From positions 87,960 through 149,327 of the forward strand of contig NZ_LIQZ01000067.1 in assembly GCF_001418655.1 (NCBI RefSeq): a stretch of DNA of 61,368 bases, written 5' to 3'. The notes below the pieces were generated by a model. The model had not been told where the DNA came from, did no database searches, and saw only the letters and a list, made by a program, of their open reading frames with translations. This document shows positions 1 to 7,344 of the stretch, piece after piece. Made by a program: the position numbers and the translations under genes. How positions within the stretch are numbered: position 1 is the first letter of the stretch; every line of letters begins with the position of its first letter. The DNA is from Streptomyces phaeochromogenes (lineage in GTDB: Bacteria > Actinomycetota > Actinomycetes > Streptomycetales > Streptomycetaceae).

Positions 1-7
1 CGGACAG

Positions 8-27
8 GCCCCCGGTCCCGAGGGGGC
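8..27. terminator. hairpin after DUF1062 gene
   Basis: GCCCCC pairs with GGGGGC across an 8 nt loop, directly beyond the stop codon of the leftward DUF1062 gene. There is no T-tract, which is usual for Streptomyces terminators. Confidence 0.5.
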
Positions 28-576
28 TCAGCGCTTGAGCGTGAAGGTGAAGTCGCCGGAGAGCCTGCCGCTCAGCCGGACCGCCGACACGAGGTTCCCC
101 TCCGTGATCAGTCTCCCGACCTCGGCCCGCGAAAGACCGCAGCCCTCAGCGATCAGCCGCACCGGCCGGACAGGGATCCGCGCCGCGAAGCGGACCGACA
201 CATCGATCACATCGCGGTCCAGGTGATCCGATCCGCCGGTGTCGAGTCGCCAGGCGTTGTCCCAGTCGAGGGCGATGCGATTACGGCGCCGCACGACCGG
301 ATCCTGGAGCAACTCGGCTGCCAGGCCGGGGTCGTTGTCATGCAGCCGGTCCAGCAGCTCAGGCCGTACGGAGCGCACGTTCATCCGCTCCAGGACCGTG
401 AGCTTGATGGTGTCCCCGCAGACGGTGCAGAGCGCGAGGAGCCAGGCGTCGATGACCTTGTGGTTGGCGTTGACGCGAAATTTGCCGTTCGCCCGGAAAC
501 GCTCGGACGCGCACGTGTGACAACGGCGGCGAACGAGCGGCAGGCAGGTGGGCATGACCACCCAGTTTTCGAGCAC
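28..576 (-). CDS. DUF1062 family zinc-ribbon-like protein
   Basis: A 182-residue protein of the DUF1062 family, whose function is unknown. Two CX2C pairs (CHTC near residue 19 and CTVC near residue 50) suggest a zinc ribbon in the first third. The family-typical stretch around FRANGKFRVNANHK, the run NVRSVRPELLDRLHDNDP and the run RRRNRIALDWDNAWRLDTGG are all present. I chose the GTG start that gives MLENWVVMPTCL because family members begin shortly before the first Cys; an ATG 12 codons upstream (612) is possible, and neither has a strong ribosome binding site. It appears monocistronic, with a hairpin after the stop. Family assignment is confident, role unknown. Confidence 0.8.
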   Translation of the reverse strand: MLENWVVMPTCLPLVRRRCHTCASERFRANGKFRVNANHKVIDAWLLALCTVCGDTIKLTVLERMNVRSVRPELLDRLHDNDPGLAAELLQDPVVRRRNRIALDWDNAWRLDTGGSDHLDRDVIDVSVRFAARIPVRPVRLIAEGCGLSRAEVGRLITEGNLVSAVRLSGRLSGDFTFTLKR

Positions 577-846
577 AGAAGAACACCGTTTCCAGTGAGA
601 AGTCCGCAGCAAAAAGGAGCGCGGCGCACATGCGCGACGCGCGACGATTCAGCACTCGGGAGGTCTCACACGGTGTACAACGGCACGTCCTTGCCCAGAC
701 GACTTGGCTCGGCAGCACGGTAGTGGCGAACAGCGGCGCCGTTCCACTGGTTTTGGACCGGCTCACTGTTGGGTTCCGCCCCGCGGCGGACTATGAACGA
801 AGCCGGCCCACGCGCGCCATCGAAGAAGGCATCGATCTGGGCGGGA
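577..846. other. 270 bp without a recognised gene
   Basis: Short open frames occur on both strands but none resembles a known family or has a convincing ribosome binding site. The stretch probably holds the DUF1062 promoter and the edge of the degraded locus at 847-933. Confidence 0.4.
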
Positions 847-933
847 TCAGCCCCTGATCAGGTAGAAGGGGTGCCCGGCCGGGTCGGTCAGAACCCGCCA
901 TCTGTCCTCGTTCGGCTGGTGATCCGGGCCCAT
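847..933 (-). pseudogene. C-terminal remnant of a glyoxalase/VOC-family gene
   Basis: Read leftward, the 28 codons after an ATG end in RWRVLTDPAGHPFYLIRG and a stop. This matches the closing beta-strand of glyoxalase-like (VOC) domains, where a phrase like VLADPEGHPFCL is typical. The rest of a roughly 120-residue VOC domain is missing: upstream sequence in this frame is the antisense or offset frame of the GH43 gene. The ATG overlaps the GH43 stop (TGATG). The simplest reading is a gene fragment left after a rearrangement that placed the GH43 gene here; it is probably not a functional protein. Confidence 0.5.
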
Positions 934-2321
934 CAATAGCCGACGCGGAACGTCGCGTCCTGTTGTTCGGTGGACGTGGAGATCGGGTCGATGCGCAGCA
1001 CGTAGTTGGCGTGGCGGATGTAGCGGGTCGGGTTGTTGTACGAGCGGAAGGACGACCAGGAGCCGTCCGCGAGGCCCGCCGTGCGGTAGAAGGTCGCGTC
1101 GCCCGCGTACGTCGACGTGCCGTCGTTGACGTCGAGTTGGAGCTGGTAGTTGTAGTGCCGCAGATAGCGGGTGGGGTAGTTGACCGACTGGAAGGAGACC
1201 CCGGAACTGTCGGCCAGGCCCGGGACGAGCTTCCACTGCGAGTCGGTGTACAGGTCGAAGGGGTACGTGTCGATGCGGGCCGCGTAGTTGGCGTGGCGGA
1301 CGTAACGGTCCGGGAAGTTGTACGACTTGAGCCTGTTCCAGGTCGGCGCTCCCCACCTGGTGAGCAGGTTGTTGTACTCGGTCGTGGTGATCGTCGCTAT
1401 GCCGCAGTGCTTGGAGTTGACCGGCTGGGTGTAGGTCTTCTGGTCCAGTGCGGTCCAGGTGCCCGATGCCAGGTTGGTGGACTGCCAGGCGTAGAAGACA
1501 CCGTTCGGCGTATACGTGTCTCCCCAGAGGAACCATGTGTTGGACGTCAGCGACTTGAACACCGTCGGGGCCTCGGTGCCGCCGTGTGCGACGCCCGCGC
1601 TGAACTCGGTGAAGCTGCCCGGGTCGAGAGAGCTGGACCTCGCCGCCACCAGTGTCTGGTTCTTCTTGAAGAAGAGGTAGTTGACGCCGTTGACGCCGAC
1701 GGCCATGTTGCCGTCGATGACGTCGTAGCCCGGGTCGAAGAAGACCTGCGGGGCCGAAGCGGTGACGAAGTCACTCGTGTAGTTCACCATGATCACGTTG
1801 TGGCCGCTGGAGTTGACCGAGGAGTAGATGACCGCGTACTGGCCCCGCCCGGCGTCCCAGAACGCCTCGGGGGCCCAGCTGTGGGTGGTCATGTCGTGGA
1901 GCTTGAGGCGGCGGTAACCGGTGAAGGTGCGCAGGTCGGCGGAGTCCCAGACATGGATGTACTGGCTGTTGTAGCTCCAGTCGGTGCCCTTGAGGTCGGT
2001 GGCGATGACGACGAAGGTGCCGTCCTGCTTGCGCATGAGGAACGGGTCGCGCAGGCCGAGGGCGCCCGCGGTGGGGGTGACCACGGGGTTGTTCTGGTTC
2101 AGCGGCGTCCAGTTGAGCGAGTCGGGGCTGACCGCGAGGTGCAGGCCGTAGTCGGTACCGGCGCCGAGGCTGGTCGACTCGGTGAAGTAGCACATCACGT
2201 ACGCCGAGTCGGCCGCGTGGGCGGTGCCGGCGCCGAGGGTCAGTACGCCGGACACGGCCAGGGGAGTGGTGGCGGCCATGCCGAGGAACAGGCGGCGCGA
2301 CGGCTGGGGTCTTGCGCTCAT
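933..2321 (-). CDS. secreted GH43-like glycosidase with AbfB domain
   Basis: A 462-residue exported enzyme, probably an arabinofuranosidase or related debranching glycosidase acting on plant hemicellulose. It opens with a Tat-like signal (SRRLFLG, then a hydrophobic run ending AHA). Residues about 40-320 form a five-bladed propeller of the GH43 type: LRDPFLMRKQDG (residue 90), HSWAPEAFWD (148) and GGTEAPTVFK (248), whose Glu is the likely general acid. Residues about 325-462 are an AbfB (CBM42) beta-trefoil, with the repeated motif NYPTRYLRHYNY / NNPTRYIRHANY. The start at MSARPQP is chosen because the signal peptide begins there; the open frame extends 160 codons further without homology. 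A palindrome at 2428-2447 may control it. The exact substrate is not deducible. Confidence 0.85.
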   Translation of the reverse strand: MSARPQPSRRLFLGMAATTPLAVSGVLTLGAGTAHAADSAYVMCYFTESTSLGAGTDYGLHLAVSPDSLNWTPLNQNNPVVTPTAGALGLRDPFLMRKQDGTFVVIATDLKGTDWSYNSQYIHVWDSADLRTFTGYRRLKLHDMTTHSWAPEAFWDAGRGQYAVIYSSVNSSGHNVIMVNYTSDFVTASAPQVFFDPGYDVIDGNMAVGVNGVNYLFFKKNQTLVAARSSSLDPGSFTEFSAGVAHGGTEAPTVFKSLTSNTWFLWGDTYTPNGVFYAWQSTNLASGTWTALDQKTYTQPVNSKHCGIATITTTEYNNLLTRWGAPTWNRLKSYNFPDRYVRHANYAARIDTYPFDLYTDSQWKLVPGLADSSGVSFQSVNYPTRYLRHYNYQLQLDVNDGTSTYAGDATFYRTAGLADGSWSSFRSYNNPTRYIRHANYVLRIDPISTSTEQQDATFRVGY

Positions 2322-2427
2322 CTTGGTCTCCAGGCGGCGTACGAGGGCGGGTGAGCGGGGAGCGGCTGCGCGGCGCGGGGGACCGGGGACGGCGAAGTAC
2401 GCAGCCAGGCAAGCGAGTTGGCCGAGA

Positions 2428-2447
2428 TTTCGAACCAGGTTCGTAAA
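2428..2447. promoter_or_regulatory. palindrome upstream of the GH43 gene
   Basis: CGAACC-A-GGTTCG (2431-2443) is a perfect inverted repeat, extended imperfectly by TTT on the left and TAAA on the right. It lies about 110 bp upstream of the GH43 start, where a sugar-responsive repressor (for example LacI-type) could bind. No regulator gene is adjacent, so the assignment is inferred. Confidence 0.35.
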
Positions 2448-2709
2448 TTCGATCAGAAGGTAGAGCGCTGTTCGGCGTGCGTCAATCACTCTGTCGAGGC
2501 TGTGGTGAATCTGTGCCGTCTGAGGCCGCGGGCCTCCAGTGGGGAGGGGGTGCCGCGTTCGACCAGTCGGCCGGATTCGCACGCCGGAGCGGGTAATTCC
2601 GGCCAGAATGTCCCCTTCGTGAATCTGGCTGAAGTCGATGTCGTCAGATAGGTGCCCGCGGCATCTAATGAAGATCGGTACGACGCATCCTTCGTCCGCG
2701 AGGTCTTCG

Positions 2710-3936
2710 ATGACAGACATGACGGATACGGCAGACGTGAAGCCGCTCTCGGCACCCGTCGCCTTCCCCCAGGACCGCACCTGCCCCTTCCAGCCCCCCA
2801 CGGGCTACGACCCCCTGCGTGAGGCCCGGCCGCTCGCCCGCGTGACCCTCTACGACGGCCGGGCCATCTGGCTGGTCACCGGCCGTGACCTGGCCCGCAG
2901 CCTGCTCGCCGATTCCCGCCTGTCGTCCGACCGCCTGCGCCCCGGCTTCCCGGCCACCTCGCCGCGCATCGTGGCGTTCCGCGACCGCCGGGCCGCCCTG
3001 CTGAACGTCGACGACCCCGAGCACCACACCCAGCGGCGGATGCTGGTCCCGAGCTTCACCCTCAAGCGCGCCGCCGCGTTGCGGCCGGCCATCCAGCGGA
3101 TCGTCGACGAATGCATCGACGCGATGCTCGCGAAGGGCCCGCCCGCCGAGTTGGTGAACGCCTTCGCGCTCCCCGTTCCCTCGATGGTGATCTGCGAACT
3201 GCTCGGTGTCCCGTACGCCGATCACGAGTTCTTCGAGGAGCAGTCCCGTCGGCTGCTGCGCGGCCGGGACGTGGACGAGGTGCGGGACGCGCGGGACCAG
3301 CTCGACTGCTACCTCGGGGCGCTGATCGACCGCAAGTCCGAGTCGTCCGTCGGTGACGGTGTCCTCGACGCCCTGGTCCACGAGCAGTTGCGCGAGGGCG
3401 CGGTGGACCGGCAGGAGGCCATCTCGCTGGCCACGATCCTGCTGGTCGCCGGCCACGAGACCACCGCCAACATGATCTCGCTGGGCACTTACACCCTGCT
3501 CCAACACCCCGAGCGACTGGCGGAGTTGCGGGACGACCCGTCGCTGTGGCCCGCCGCCGTCGACGAGTTGATGCGGATGCTGTCCATCGCGGACGGGCTG
3601 ATGCGGCAGGCCACGGAGGACATCGAGGTGGCCGGGACGACGATCCGCGCCGGTGAGGGCGTGGTCTTCGCGACCTCGGTCATCAACCGCGACGGGGAGG
3701 TCTACGCCGAACCCGACGCCCTCGACTGGCACCGGCCCACCCGCCATCACGTGGCGTTCGGCTTCGGCATCCACCAGTGTCTCGGCCAGAACCTGGCCCG
3801 TGCCGAGATGGAGATCGCCCTGCGTTCCCTGTTCGAGCGGGTGCCCGGGCTGCGCCTCGACATTGCGCCGGACGCGGTCCGCTTCAAACCGGGCGACACG
3901 ATCCAGGGAATGCTGGATCTGCCCGTGGCCTGGTAG
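2710..3936 (+). CDS. cytochrome P450 (CYP105-like)
   Basis: A soluble bacterial P450 of 408 residues. Diagnostic parts are present: the I-helix AGHETTANM (from residue 247), the ExxR motif in DELMRM (E286) and the heme loop FGFGIHQCLGQ with ligand Cys357. The N-terminal phrase CPFQPPTGYDPLR and the C-terminal phrase PGDTIQGMLDLPVAW fit the CYP105 group common in Streptomyces. ATG 2710 starts the conserved protein; an upstream GTG in frame adds 24 unrelated residues. A 3Fe-4S ferredoxin follows 11 bp later and is the likely electron donor; no ferredoxin reductase is nearby. No biosynthetic partner adjoins it, so the substrate is open (xenobiotic or secondary metabolite hydroxylation are common roles). 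Confidence 0.92.
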   Translation: MTDMTDTADVKPLSAPVAFPQDRTCPFQPPTGYDPLREARPLARVTLYDGRAIWLVTGRDLARSLLADSRLSSDRLRPGFPATSPRIVAFRDRRAALLNVDDPEHHTQRRMLVPSFTLKRAAALRPAIQRIVDECIDAMLAKGPPAELVNAFALPVPSMVICELLGVPYADHEFFEEQSRRLLRGRDVDEVRDARDQLDCYLGALIDRKSESSVGDGVLDALVHEQLREGAVDRQEAISLATILLVAGHETTANMISLGTYTLLQHPERLAELRDDPSLWPAAVDELMRMLSIADGLMRQATEDIEVAGTTIRAGEGVVFATSVINRDGEVYAEPDALDWHRPTRHHVAFGFGIHQCLGQNLARAEMEIALRSLFERVPGLRLDIAPDAVRFKPGDTIQGMLDLPVAW

Positions 3937-3947
3937 GGGGTCCACTC

Positions 3948-4148
3948 ATGCACATCGACATCGACACGGACGTGTGCATCGGCGCCGGCCAGTGCGCGCT
4001 GTCCGCCCCGGCCGTCTTCACGCAGGACGACGACGGCTTCAGCACCCTCCTGCCCGGACAGGAGGACAGCGGCGACCCGATGGTCCGGGAGGCGGCCCGA
4101 GCCTGCCCGGTCGGTGCCATCAAGGTCTCGGAAACCGCGCGACCGTGA
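3948..4148 (+). CDS. 3Fe-4S ferredoxin
   Basis: A 66-residue ferredoxin with CIGAGQC (CX5C) near residue 10 and a second cluster ligand in ACPVGAI near residue 53. CX5C followed by a lone Cys-Pro is the pattern of [3Fe-4S] ferredoxins that serve actinobacterial P450s. It sits 11 bp after the P450, preceded by a G-rich ribosome binding site, so the two are almost certainly co-transcribed and work as a pair in the cytoplasm. A perfect hairpin follows. Confidence 0.92.
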   Translation: MHIDIDTDVCIGAGQCALSAPAVFTQDDDGFSTLLPGQEDSGDPMVREAARACPVGAIKVSETARP

Positions 4149-4153
4149 CTGCG

Positions 4154-4182
4154 GTGGTGGCCCCTTGGGCAGGGGCCACCAC
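4154..4182. terminator. bidirectional hairpin terminator
   Basis: GTGGTGGCCCCT and AGGGGCCACCAC form a perfect 12 bp stem with a 5 nt loop, placed between the convergent ends of the ferredoxin and amidase genes. Confidence 0.8.
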
Positions 4183-4217
4183 GGCTGCGCCGCCCAGGCG
4201 CGCTCTCGTCCGGCGGG

Positions 4218-5849
4218 TCAGAAACCGACATCGGCATCCCGGTACGTCGGCGGCCGGCGCACGCGGGACGCCTGCTCGTAGGCGTAGGCGAGCCGGAGCA
4301 GCAACGGCTCGCTCCAAGCCGTACCCATGAAGGTCAGGCCGACCGGCAGGCCGAACGCGAAGCCGGCCGGGACGCTGATGGCGGGATATCCGGCGAGCGC
4401 GGCGGGCGTCGACGAGCCGCCGCCGTAGCTGTCCCCGCGGATCAGGTCGATCTTCGCCGGTGGGCCGGTGGTCGGCATGACGAGCGCGTCCAGGTCGAAG
4501 CGGCGCAGCACCGCGTCGATGCCCTCGGCGCGTGAGAGCCGGTGGTTGGTGGCCAGCGCCTCACGGTATTCGCGCTCGGAGAAGTCCAGCTCGTGCACCG
4601 CCTCCAGCCCGTCCTGCCGCACATAGCGGAGTTCGCGGTCGGCGTGCGCACGGTTGAACGCGATCAGCTCCGCCAGGCTGCGCGGATGGTCGCCGGGGGA
4701 GGCGGCCAGGTAGGCGTTGAGTCCGCGCTTGATCTCGTACGCCTGGACGACCATCGAGCTGGGCAGGTCCTCGAGTTGCTCGGCTGTCGGGATGTCGGCC
4801 GGGTCGACCACCGTCGCCCCGGCCTTGCGCAGGGTGGCGATCGCCCGCTCCGCGATCTCGTCGGCGTGGTGGCTGTAGCCGAAGTACACCGCTCGCGGTA
4901 CGCCGATACGGGCGCCACGCAGACCGTCGGCGTCCAGGAAACGTGTGTAGTCGCGATGGAAGTGGCCACGGCTCGCCCCGGTCGCCGGATCGCGGTCGTC
5001 CACCCCGACGAGCGTGCCGAGCAGGATCGCGGCGTCGCGGACCGTGCGCGCGATCGGACCGACACTGTCCTGGCTCGGCACACCGGGAATCACGCCGCCG
5101 CGCCCGACCAGTCCGACGGTCGGTTTCACGCCGACGACGCAGTTGGCCGAGGCCGGGTCGATGATCGAGCCGTTGGTCTCCGTACCGATTCCGGCGACGC
5201 ACAGGTTGGCCGCGGCGGCGACCGCGGTGCCTGAACTGGACTCGTTCGGTGACCGGTCCAGTTTGTAGGGGTTCCTGGTCTGGCCGCCGCGAGCACTCCA
5301 GCCGGCGTGGTGGGTGAGCGACATCCCGCCGGCCCACTCGCTGAGATTGGTCTTGCCGAGGATGACGGCACCGGCCGCGCGCAGCCTGGCGGCGACCGTG
5401 GCGTCCCTCGCCGGCCGCAGGCCCCGCAGGGCCAGTGATCCGGCCGTCGTGTGCATCCGGTCCGCAGTCTCCACCAGGTCCTTGAGCAGGATGGGCATGC
5501 CGTGCAGGGGTCCACGGCGATCCCGCTCGGCGTCCAGGCGCCGGGCTTCGCGCAGCGCGTCGGGATTGACCTCGATCACGGCGTGCAGGAGCGGGTCGAC
5601 GCGTTCGATGCGCTCCAGGTAGTGGCGGGTGAGCTGTTCGGCGGTGAGCCGTCCGTCGTCCATCCGCCGGCGAAGCTCGACGATGCCCAGCTCGTCCAGT
5701 TCCGTGGCCGCCGTGTGTGCCGTGTCCGCGGCTCGTCCCGTGGTCGAGGCGTCGGCGCGGGCGGGGGCTGCGCCGAGCCAGGGTGCGGCTGCCGCGGCGG
5801 TGCCGAGCGCGAGCACTGTGCGGCGGTGTGGGGCGTTGATCCGGTCCAT
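4218..5849 (-). CDS. Tat-exported amidase-signature amidase
   Basis: A 543-residue member of the amidase signature family, hydrolysing a C-N amide bond. The N-terminus HRRTVLALG followed by an Ala-rich stretch ending ARA is a twin-arginine signal, so the enzyme is likely exported folded. The Ser-cisSer-Lys triad is visible: Lys123 in LLKDLVE, the cis-Ser in NESSSGTAV (204-206) and the nucleophile Ser228 in TETNGSIIDPAS. The family-typical GVKPTVGLVGRGGVIPG follows. The length fits the long amidases of Gram-positive bacteria. ATG 5849 is taken although no clear ribosome binding site precedes it. It is probably monocistronic and divergent from the secreted protein at 6073. The substrate is unknown. 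Confidence 0.88.
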   Translation of the reverse strand: MDRINAPHRRTVLALGTAAAAAPWLGAAPARADASTTGRAADTAHTAATELDELGIVELRRRMDDGRLTAEQLTRHYLERIERVDPLLHAVIEVNPDALREARRLDAERDRRGPLHGMPILLKDLVETADRMHTTAGSLALRGLRPARDATVAARLRAAGAVILGKTNLSEWAGGMSLTHHAGWSARGGQTRNPYKLDRSPNESSSGTAVAAAANLCVAGIGTETNGSIIDPASANCVVGVKPTVGLVGRGGVIPGVPSQDSVGPIARTVRDAAILLGTLVGVDDRDPATGASRGHFHRDYTRFLDADGLRGARIGVPRAVYFGYSHHADEIAERAIATLRKAGATVVDPADIPTAEQLEDLPSSMVVQAYEIKRGLNAYLAASPGDHPRSLAELIAFNRAHADRELRYVRQDGLEAVHELDFSEREYREALATNHRLSRAEGIDAVLRRFDLDALVMPTTGPPAKIDLIRGDSYGGGSSTPAALAGYPAISVPAGFAFGLPVGLTFMGTAWSEPLLLRLAYAYEQASRVRRPPTYRDADVGF

Positions 5850-6072
5850 TCACTGCACGTTAGAGGCGTGGGCGAGGTTTCTCGCTCCGGCTGTCCCCCG
5901 GCTCTGTGGTGAGAGCAGCCCCCGGTCGATCCGGGGGCCGGCCGGAACGCCGTGCGGAGCAGACCTCGGTGGACCGTTCCTCCACTTGTGTGGATTCAAG
6001 TCGTTTGTCTGGTCCGGGTGTTGGGTCGCGGTTAGCGTGCCTTGACCGATGTGCCTCAAGGGGGAGCAGTAG

Positions 6073-6765
6073 ATGCGTAAGACAGGAATCCGCGGGATTC
6101 TGGCGCGACTGGGCGTCGCGCTGCTGGCGGCCACAGGACTCGTCCTGACCGGACCGAACGCCGCACAGGCCAGCACCGTCGTCGACATCCCGGCACCCAC
6201 GCCGGGCGGCGTCTCCATGACGATGAAGTTCTACGGGGCCGTCGTGCCCCAGCCCTACATCCCGGACCCGGACGCCGCGTACAACGAACCGAACACCTGC
6301 GAGCTGTACTTCCGGCAGTTCGACCCGTCCTCCGGCTGTGGTGGCTTCAAGCTCGGGACGGTGCTGCACAACGTCCGCGAGCAGCCCGGCTACAAGGCGG
6401 GACTGGCCGGCACCGGCTACTTCGACGCGTATGCCGACACCGACCGCACCTTCGGCTGCCTGCGTCCTGACGGCAGCTTCGACCACTCCACCGCCTTCGT
6501 CGTCCACCAGGACCAGCGCCGCCTGTCCCCGGTCTACGTCGAGGGTGGCGCCGCCAACCTCGTCCAGCGGCTCCGGGACTATCCCGACGCCGAATACGGG
6601 CCCAACTGGTTCGTCAACTTCACCCCGATCGTGGACGTCGACTGCCCGGCCGGCATGACCCCGACCCAGTACGGGCTGAAGATCAGCAACGTGCGGATCT
6701 CGATCGACGACCCCGAGATCTTCGGTACGACGACGTGGGCCCACCCGGGTCCGTTCTACGCGTAG
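6073..6765 (+). CDS. secreted protein of unknown function
   Basis: A 230-residue protein starting with a classic Sec signal (MRKTG, hydrophobic run LGVALLAATGLVLTG, probable cleavage after AQA). The mature part of about 200 residues is rich in Tyr, Pro, Asp and Gly and holds four Cys (in NTCELY, SGCGGF, FGCLRP and VDCPAG) that could form two disulfides. I do not recognise a domain. ATG 6073 has a good GGGGAG ribosome binding site six bases upstream. A strong hairpin follows, so it is a single-gene unit. Confidence 0.7.
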   Translation: MRKTGIRGILARLGVALLAATGLVLTGPNAAQASTVVDIPAPTPGGVSMTMKFYGAVVPQPYIPDPDAAYNEPNTCELYFRQFDPSSGCGGFKLGTVLHNVREQPGYKAGLAGTGYFDAYADTDRTFGCLRPDGSFDHSTAFVVHQDQRRLSPVYVEGGAANLVQRLRDYPDAEYGPNWFVNFTPIVDVDCPAGMTPTQYGLKISNVRISIDDPEIFGTTTWAHPGPFYA

Positions 6766-6784
6766 AACGGCGCAGAACCGGCGT

Positions 6785-6829
6785 GTACGAGGGCCTGCCC
6801 GGCCCTGAGAGGCCGCCAGGCCCTCGTAC
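6785..6829. terminator. hairpin after secreted protein gene
   Basis: GTACGAGGGCCTG and CAGGCCCTCGTAC form a perfect 13 bp stem with a 19 nt, partly self-pairing loop, 20 bp after the stop of the secreted-protein gene. Confidence 0.8.
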
Positions 6830-6931
6830 GTCACCCGGCCGGTCGGTCCGGGACGACCCGAACTGTCCCTCTCTCCGCTGGAGTTGACACCTGCGTCCGG
6901 GCAGCGGTGCGGGCATGGTGCGGCAAACTCG

Positions 6932-6956
6932 TGCGCAATCTGTGGTTGATTGCGCA
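6932..6956. promoter_or_regulatory. inverted repeat, possible operator
   Basis: TGCGCAATC and GATTGCGCA are perfect arms separated by 7 bp. Symmetric arms containing TTGCGCA look like a dimeric repressor site. The nearest start downstream is the MFS gene, about 390 bp away, so the target is uncertain. Confidence 0.35.
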
Positions 6957-7267
6957 ACAAGGCGTATGGCAAGGTCCTTTCACAACTGTCGGGCGTGCCG
7001 TTTCATACCGCAGGCCTGATTTCCCTCTTGCCCCCACTCGAGTGGAGTCCGCGTGCCCAAGAGCTCGCACCCTGGCGTGGACAGTGCGCGGACGGCGGTG
7101 CGACGGCCGCGTATCGCGTACGAACAACGCCTGATGCCCTGCTGATCGAATGCGGAGCCGCCCGCTCGACGCGGCCGATGACGGAAGCTCCCCGAGTGCC
7201 GGCCGCCGCCTTGCAGGAACGGCTCCCGCGCATACTTTCCGGCAATCAGGCCATGAACACTCGACCG

Positions 7268-7287
7268 GGTCCTTCAGGTGAAGGACC
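7268..7287. promoter_or_regulatory. palindrome upstream of MFS gene
   Basis: GGTCCTTCA-GG-TGAAGGACC is a perfect 9 bp inverted repeat with a 2 bp centre, ending 57 bp before the MFS start codon. Position and symmetry fit an operator for a TetR- or MarR-type repressor of an exporter. It could instead be a short mRNA hairpin. Confidence 0.45.
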
Positions 7288-7344
7288 GTCAGGTCGGCCC
7301 TCCCCCTTTTGTCATGCCACCGCTGACTGAAAGCACCCCACTCC

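Larger units (their letters stand above)
6830..7344. other. 515 bp intergenic region upstream of the MFS gene
   Basis: No open frame here looks real: those present lack family resemblance or a ribosome binding site and cross the two palindromes. The region holds inverted repeats at 6932-6956 and 7268-7287 and is probably a long leader or regulatory region for the MFS transporter. Confidence 0.45.

Noticed and set aside
963..2354. 463-codon rightward open frame opposite the GH43 gene
   Set aside because: It is antisense to a well-supported gene, has Val/Gly/Arg-rich shadow composition typical of GC-rich DNA, and matches no family.
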